Of a DNA stretch of 64,000 nt, positions 59,034 to 64,000 are shown one piece after another. Made by a program: the position numbers and the translations under genes. Origin of the DNA: Tritrichomonas foetus (Eukaryota > Parabasalia > Tritrichomonadida > Tritrichomonadidae); the NCBI GenBank assembly GCA_001839685.1, contig MLAK01000682.1, positions 1-64,000 on the forward strand, in the 5' to 3' direction. The notes under the pieces are model-generated. The model saw nothing but the letters and a program-made list of their open reading frames with translations. It ran no database searches and was not told where the DNA came from. Within the stretch, counting starts at the first letter, position 1; every line of letters starts with the position of its first letter.

Positions 59034-61124
59034 TTATTGAATATGAAGAAGCTTCTTGATTTGAACGATTAAAATCCAATCTTCCTTCTTCAAGTCGTCG
59101 CGGAAGTGCTCCTTAAGCAAGTTGATAATTTCGCGGTTCATTCTTGTCACGATTTGATCGCCTGCCTTGAAGTCTTTTCCTGCGATGATTGAACTATCTG
59201 ATCCAGCCTTGAGTTGGATAGAAACTTCAGAATTAGTTGGTGCTGAGTCGACATCTTTGTTGTCCATTTTGATGCTTTCTACTGTTCCAAGGTAGAGTGG
59301 CTTTGGTTCCTGGATAACAACAAGTGGAGTACCTTTTCTGAGAGTTCCTTCTAAAACTCTGACACCGATAATGATTGGTTTGTTTCTGTTGAAAATGGCA
59401 CCATCGATCATAGTGATTGAAGCTGGGAAAACAACTTGAGATCGAGCTTTCTCCTTTTGATCAGCAATAAGCTTCTTTAAGTATTCTTCGTATTGATCAG
59501 TAAGGTGATAAATGATCTGGGCTTCATAAATTGTCACGTGTAATTCTCTGGCAGCTTGTTTAGCTTCTGGGGTTACTGGGACATCGAAAGCAAGGATTAC
59601 AGCATACTTTGGATTCTTTTCAACCATATGGGAGATAGCAACAACATCTTTTCTGTGGACTGGGCCGATTCCGACCATTGATGCTTTAATGTTCTGGCTT
59701 TTGAGGTGGTTAAGAAGTGCTTCAAGTGAACCAAGGGTGGAAGCTTGAACATAAACACCTTCACCGCCTTTGTCAACCTGACCATAGATTGAATCAACAT
59801 CAGCATTGACCATATCCATATACTCGTCAATTTCATCATCATTCTTTGCAACGAACAATTCTGAACCAGCAATGGCACCATCAAGTTCTGGTGCAGCAAT
59901 TTTACATCCCATGGCAGCATAAACAACATCATGGTGAACCCATTCGGAACGAACACGAAGTTCACGCATTGGCTGTGGTGTAAGAAGTGCACGAATATGG
60001 GTGACAATTGGGCCGTTGATACCAGCAAGGACAATTGTATCATTTACATGAAGTTCACCATTAACAAGAATTACATCAAGTGTTGTACCAATACCTTCTT
60101 CAATTTTGACCTCAAGAACGGTACATTGGAGTTCATCCTTTGAAGCAAGTTTTGCCTGCATCTTGTTTTGAGTAACAAGTTGAACAAGCATGAGGAGTTC
60201 TGGGATACCTTCACCAGTGATGGCTGATGTTGGGCAGATTGGAAATGCTGTTAATTTGTCATTGAAGTTCATCTTGAAGTAAGGAAGGGTATTCAATCCA
60301 TTTTCTTGGAATTGCATTTGAACCAAGTTGAATCTCTTCATAAAGTTATCTTTAGCATGCTGTGATTGCTTTCTGAAGGTTTCTTCAAACGGGGCATCGT
60401 TGTGTGGTTTCCAGTCAGAAATACGATCAATTTTATTGAGGGCAATGATGAAGTAGCTCTTCTTGGCTTTAAGAAGATTGATTGATTCAATTGTTTGATT
60501 TTCAATACCATGCATGATATCAACAACAAGGATGGCAACATCGCAAAGTGATGAACCGCGTGAACGAAGATTGGAGAAAGACTCGTGTCCTGGTGTGTCG
60601 ATAATCAAAAGACCTGGTAATTTGTATTCGAGATTATATTTGGCTGCAAACGATTGAGTCTTTTGCATTAAAGCGGAAACTGGGAAATATGTGGCACCGA
60701 TTTGTTGGGTGATACCACCAGCTTCACCAGTTTGAACATTGGTTCTACGAATTTTATCGAGGAGTTTGGTTTTACCTGTATCGACGTGGCCCATAATGAC
60801 GCAAATTGGAGAACGAAGCTTGACATCAACATCAACTTTAAATTCTTCTTCTTGTTTTCCTTTTTTGCCTTTTTTACCTTGTTGCTTTTTGGGCTGATCT
60901 TTTGGCTCTTTCTTTGGTTCTGGTTTTGGTTTCTCCTTTGGTTTTGACTCTTCTTCTGGTTCAGGGACTGGTTCTGGTTTCTTTTCTTCTTCTTTGGGCT
61001 TCTCATCTTCATCTTCTTCCATATCCCATGCAGCTGGTCCATCGTCAGCATTATCGGCTTCTTGTGCAGAATTTTGGCTATCGGAATCGGAATCGAGATC
61101 AAGGTCGTCAATGAAATTTGTCAT
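59034..61124 (-). CDS. EIF5B: Translation initiation factor eIF5B (IF2 family GTPase)
   Basis: The protein has 696 residues. eIF5B joins the ribosomal subunits at the end of initiation and hydrolyses GTP. Residues 1-100 are acidic then Lys/Pro/Glu-rich. G1 is GHVDTGKT at about 112-119, G3 is DTPGHESF near 175, and G4 is NKID near 228. Domains II to IV follow, with the signature YVQASTLGSLEALLNHLKSQ and the late beta-barrel (FNRNKPIIIGVRVLEGTLRK). It ends LLKEHFRDDLKKEDW. It is much shorter than human (about 1220) or yeast (about 1000) eIF5B because the N-terminal extension is nearly missing. Even base composition and clear codon bias fit a highly expressed gene. AACTTTTTGTG lies about 35 bp upstream. 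Confidence 0.96.
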   Translation of the reverse strand: MTNFIDDLDLDSDSDSQNSAQEADNADDGPAAWDMEEDEDEKPKEEEKKPEPVPEPEEESKPKEKPKPEPKKEPKDQPKKQQGKKGKKGKQEEEFKVDVDVKLRSPICVIMGHVDTGKTKLLDKIRRTNVQTGEAGGITQQIGATYFPVSALMQKTQSFAAKYNLEYKLPGLLIIDTPGHESFSNLRSRGSSLCDVAILVVDIMHGIENQTIESINLLKAKKSYFIIALNKIDRISDWKPHNDAPFEETFRKQSQHAKDNFMKRFNLVQMQFQENGLNTLPYFKMNFNDKLTAFPICPTSAITGEGIPELLMLVQLVTQNKMQAKLASKDELQCTVLEVKIEEGIGTTLDVILVNGELHVNDTIVLAGINGPIVTHIRALLTPQPMRELRVRSEWVHHDVVYAAMGCKIAAPELDGAIAGSELFVAKNDDEIDEYMDMVNADVDSIYGQVDKGGEGVYVQASTLGSLEALLNHLKSQNIKASMVGIGPVHRKDVVAISHMVEKNPKYAVILAFDVPVTPEAKQAARELHVTIYEAQIIYHLTDQYEEYLKKLIADQKEKARSQVVFPASITMIDGAIFNRNKPIIIGVRVLEGTLRKGTPLVVIQEPKPLYLGTVESIKMDNKDVDSAPTNSEVSIQLKAGSDSSIIAGKDFKAGDQIVTRMNREIINLLKEHFRDDLKKEDWILIVQIKKLLHIQ

Positions 61125-61789
61125 TCTTGATGATAAAAAAATGGATCAACCAGGATAAACTTTTTGTGTGATAAATTCGGTTTTGTTGATGGTTGGCTAA
61201 ATAAGCATTTAAAAAAATGTTCTGAAAATTATGTGAATCAAAAGTTATGAAACGAACTCTGAATTTTCTCCTCGAACAAAAAGTTTTTACAACCGCAATT
61301 AAGGAAGGTCAATTTTGGCGTGGTAGATAAAATATTGATAAGAAGACTGTCAACTTTCATTATGACAATTATTTTGGATCTCTAATGATGACATTAAATA
61401 TCTATAATTTCCGAATTTGAAGCATCCATATCAAAGCTTGTTTATTGTGTTTCTTGTGTTTCTTGTGGTAACAAATTCTGGGAATTAATTGTAGATTTAC
61501 AGTGTGAAACATATTTGTCGATATCTTTATTGACAACTTTAACTAAAAATGTGGAATCTTGTCTAGAATAGGATTTTTATTATTTGGTCTTTTAATCAAG
61601 TTGGTATTTTCGTTCAACCTGGCATTTATGTTGAAATCTCAGAAAGACTTAATAAAGTGAATGCACATGAACAGAAACAAATTTATAAACATTTATAGAG
61701 GAAGTCAAGGCTTATTATTATGAATTTTATTAATTCCTGTTGTTTATCTTGTTATTAATTCTATATAAATGAATCTGTTTTATCTCTTT
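61125..61789. other. Intergenic spacer
   Basis: AT-rich spacer. AACTTTTTGTG near 61159 may belong to the eIF5B promoter. I see no gene. Confidence 0.45.
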
Positions 61790-62165
61790 TTTTAGTGAAT
61801 GTTTCATATATTGATTATGTAGAGGAATGTGAATTCGATTGGTCATGATCACATGCAGCACAAAATGCTGTCCAATAAAAATCAATCCAAAATATTCTTT
61901 AAAAAATAGAAAAGAATCATGAATTGTAAATTTTAAATTTTCGAATTAACACAAGATTGTGTTGGTCTAATACAAAATCATTAATTCTATCATGAACATT
62001 ATAACATGCTTCATCAAATTCTGTCCAATAAATAAGATCAGTCACAAAATTCCATTTGACAAATAGAGAAGAATCATGAATTGTAAATTTTAAATTTTCG
62101 AATTAACATCAAAATTTGGTTGTTTTAATAAAAGTTCAATGATTTCATAGCCACCGTACAAAACA
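61790..62165 (-). pseudogene. Ankyrin-repeat debris with 158-bp duplication
   Basis: On the minus strand near 62165-62095 one clean ankyrin piece is readable (GGYEIIELLLKQPNFDVNSK). Further down, in other frames, decayed repeats such as WTEFDEACYNVHDRI and YWTAFCAACDHDQ are visible, interrupted by stops. The segment GAATTGTAAATTTTAAATTT starts at 61921 and again at 62079, so a unit of 158 bp was tandemly duplicated. It is the third relic of the same ankyrin family in the window, and only the repeat end survives here. Confidence 0.65.
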
Positions 62166-62167
62166 TT

Positions 62168-62815
62168 TTATTTCTTCTTTTTATTTGCATAATTTTGGCC
62201 TCCAATATCACTCAGAAGTTTATCAATTACATAATCAACATCAACTGCTTGAAAAACGTAAGATTTTTCAATTGTGTCTGTGAGATTATCAATCATTGAC
62301 ATCACAACATTGGTCACACTTTTAATATAATCGGTTTTTGGTGTACAATTTCGTTGATTTAATAATTCTTCAAATTCTTTAATTGCATTATTTTGATCTT
62401 CATCAATAGTTTGAATAGTTTTTTTAATTTCTTCAATTTGTTGAATTTGTTGTTCGTCAGCATTTTTATATATTTTATCAAACATTTTTACGTATTCATT
62501 TACGGAAGTTGCATAATTTTGTTGTTCATATTTTTTGTATGATAATTTCTGGCTTTCTTTCTTTAAATCAATGAGTCTCTCATTTAATTTTTGAATTGAG
62601 CTTTCTACCTTGAGGTTATCAGAATTATTGAATTTTAGCTCCTTTCTTTCAGGGATTGATAGTGGCTGACTATTTTGAATATTGAAGTTGACTTTTTCGC
62701 GTGAATTTTTGGATAATGGATTGTTTTGAAAGTTTGCAATGATTGAATCTATGTGTTTCTCACTATCTTCCAGTAACTTCTGTAAATCTGTAAATTGCTT
62801 TTGAAGCGTTTCCAT
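62168..62815 (-). CDS. Unrecognised coiled-coil protein
   Basis: The protein has 215 residues, is highly charged, and is mainly coiled coil. The most regular heptads lie at residues about 65-165 (LNERLIDLKKESQKL, YEQQNYATSVNEYVKMF, QQIEEIKKTIQTIDE). A Ser/Asn-rich segment follows the first helix. The C-terminus is a helical region of moderate hydrophobicity (VVMSMIDNLTDTIEKSYVFQ) ending in a KKKK tail. There is no signal peptide or membrane helix. I do not recognise it; a structural or tethering protein is likely. It starts 164 bp from a divergent gene at 62980. Confidence 0.72.
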   Translation of the reverse strand: METLQKQFTDLQKLLEDSEKHIDSIIANFQNNPLSKNSREKVNFNIQNSQPLSIPERKELKFNNSDNLKVESSIQKLNERLIDLKKESQKLSYKKYEQQNYATSVNEYVKMFDKIYKNADEQQIQQIEEIKKTIQTIDEDQNNAIKEFEELLNQRNCTPKTDYIKSVTNVVMSMIDNLTDTIEKSYVFQAVDVDYVIDKLLSDIGGQNYANKKKK

Positions 62816-62979
62816 TCAATTTCCAGAATTTTGATAAAAAATGTCATTTGACTAAGGTCAAATATTTCACTTGCTTAGGTGAAACTATTTTTGAGAAAAT
62901 GTTTTTTTGTCAATGTGATTTTATACAAAAATCTACATGGCGAGGAACTTAACTTTTTAAGCACAGGTAAGTAAATGTA
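62816..62979. promoter_or_regulatory. Bidirectional promoter region
   Basis: This region of 164 bp separates two divergent starts. It contains AGGTCAAA (62855-62862) 40 bp from the coiled-coil start, and TTAACTTTTTAAGC (62949-62962), 18 bp before the start at 62980. Both are motifs repeated in other spacers of the window. Confidence 0.45.
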
Positions 62980-64000
62980 ATGAATGAGAATTTCACTACT
63001 TCAAAAAATAACTATAACTGTAAAGGCACCCAAAATGCTTTCAGTTTTCTAGCAAAAGAAATCCCTGCAGAAATTTCAATTAATTTGGAACAGCAAAATA
63101 TTCTTGATGCCAACGTAACTGAAAATTTTCTGGCCTTTCTTCAAAATGTTGATAGAAAAATAGAAGAAGAAGATCAAGATCAAATTATTCACTATTTCAC
63201 ACATTTACGATATTTAATTCATCCTAAAACTAAATCAATAAGAGTTGTCAAAAACAATTATGATGGTGAAAAAACAAGTAAATATATGAAAATTGAAAGA
63301 ATTACATTTCCTAGGCCAAATCATGTAATTGATCAAACTATCCAAAAACTTACAAGTTTTCTTACTTCTGAAAATGATTCAATAGCGATTGAGTCAATCA
63401 GATCACTAGGAAGGCTTTTGCGAACATATCAATGGTTTCCCATCTCTAATGATTTGATAATGATTATTTCTCAGAGAATTTCTAATCCAAATTCAAACAA
63501 ATATTTGATTTTCTATTTTTTCCGATTTTTAAGCCAACTTTCTGAATTTTCTTATCAGATAATTTCATTATTTTTGAATGATGTTTTTCCACAAATTTCT
63601 ACTTTTGTTGTTTCATTTTTACCAACTAAAGAAAATGAAGGAATTAAATTCAATCCAATTCTTCCATTAATTCGTTCAATTGTTAAAAATGAATCTCAAA
63701 ATCCAAATTTTCCATTTGAATCATCTTTATTGCTTATAAAAGACTATATTAATCAATGCCAATCTTTATTGATCGATGAAAATGAATTTATTGATAATTC
63801 TTTTGACCAGGAGAATGAATATATTGACACTTTTGCGATTTCTAATTTTAATGTCAAGATCAATGATCACATTTCCGAAGCTTTGAAAGTATTCAACGAT
63901 GAATTTCAACCAGAAAATTCTCGATTTTTGCAATTTATTGAAAAAACCGAAATTATTTTCAATATGCCTGATTTTATGAATTCTGATTCAATTAGTTTAC
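62980..64000 (+). CDS. Large helical protein, C-terminus beyond the window
   Basis: An uninterrupted frame of 340 codons runs from the ATG at 62980 to the window edge. It starts MNENFTTSKNNYNCKG and continues with Ile/Leu/Phe-rich helices (for example QYKIFDEII-like polar turns, SLGRLLRTYQWFPISNDL, ISLFLNDVFPQISTFVVSFL). The 5' boundary is certain: the in-frame TAA at 62968-62970 precedes the ATG. The pattern of amphipathic helix pairs suggests HEAT/ARM-type repeats, as in large scaffold or transport proteins, but I cannot name a family. An acidic insert (LIDENEFIDNSFDQENEYID) lies near residue 270. It is likely the N-terminal part of a large protein. Confidence 0.8.
   Translation, partial: MNENFTTSKNNYNCKGTQNAFSFLAKEIPAEISINLEQQNILDANVTENFLAFLQNVDRKIEEEDQDQIIHYFTHLRYLIHPKTKSIRVVKNNYDGEKTSKYMKIERITFPRPNHVIDQTIQKLTSFLTSENDSIAIESIRSLGRLLRTYQWFPISNDLIMIISQRISNPNSNKYLIFYFFRFLSQLSEFSYQIISLFLNDVFPQISTFVVSFLPTKENEGIKFNPILPLIRSIVKNESQNPNFPFESSLLLIKDYINQCQSLLIDENEFIDNSFDQENEYIDTFAISNFNVKINDHISEALKVFNDEFQPENSRFLQFIEKTEIIFNMPDFMNSDSISL

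Noticed and set aside
59597..60043. Open frame on the same strand as eIF5B in another phase
   Set aside because: It is a shadow of the well supported eIF5B reading frame.
1..64000. tRNA, rRNA and CRISPR arrays
   Set aside because: I looked for GGTTCGA-type B boxes and found none outside coding frames. The direct repeats seen are simple tandem arrays without spacers, in a eukaryotic genome.

Overview
The window is nuclear DNA of a unicellular eukaryote and fits a parabasalid (trichomonad), most likely Tritrichomonas or a close relative. It is strongly AT-rich. Genes are dense, almost all single-exon, and lie on both strands with AT-rich spacers of 0.1 to 2 kb. Trichomonad hallmarks are an initiator-binding-domain protein (16894-17832), a Myb/SANT protein, TCA-type initiator sequences just before several ATGs, many small kinases, decaying ankyrin genes, and one spliced gene whose intron has the trichomonad form GTATGT...ACTAAC-CAG. 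The species is inferred, not proven.

Layout. 1-9.3 kb: an ankyrin-family relic, a MIT-domain kinase, a 17-bp tandem repeat, a small tail-anchored protein, a CAMK-like kinase, an ankyrin protein, an amino acid permease and an unknown protein. 9.5-24.3 kb: a pseudokinase with Sel1 repeats, a C2-like protein, Myb-like and initiator-binding-like regulators, a second dead ankyrin gene, an unknown 691-residue protein, a TKL kinase and an EF-hand protein. 25-30.9 kb: an AGC-like kinase, a CDC14 phosphatase split by a 467-nt intron with a 28-bp stem joining its ends, a four-TM protein, and a DPM3-like gene between two inverted copies of a palindromic Mutator-like MITE, one intact with 9-bp target duplications. 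31-41 kb: the ATR kinase, a 42-residue Tom22-like tail-anchored protein, an unknown protein, a 13-bp minisatellite broken by an assembly gap, and a VHS-domain adaptor. 41.9-64 kb: a BspA-like fragment, a GYF protein, a coiled-coil protein, a 2797-residue BEACH/WD40 protein, a Rab GTPase, a BTB-like coiled-coil protein, an RRM-BACK-discoidin-like protein, eIF5B, ankyrin debris, a coiled-coil protein, and a gene running off the right edge.

The genes form no operon or pathway. They are housekeeping and signalling genes: checkpoint and cell cycle (ATR, CDC14), translation (eIF5B), vesicle traffic (Rab, BEACH, VHS, SNARE-like) and probable hydrogenosome import (Tom22-like). Several spacers share short motifs: AAAAAGT/ACTTTTT, TTTGACCT, and Myb-like TAACGG palindromes. 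These look like promoter elements, and the MITE carries two of the three. The best candidates for something new are the stem-closed CDC14 intron, the Mutator-type MITE, the Tom22-like microprotein and the promoter-motif set.
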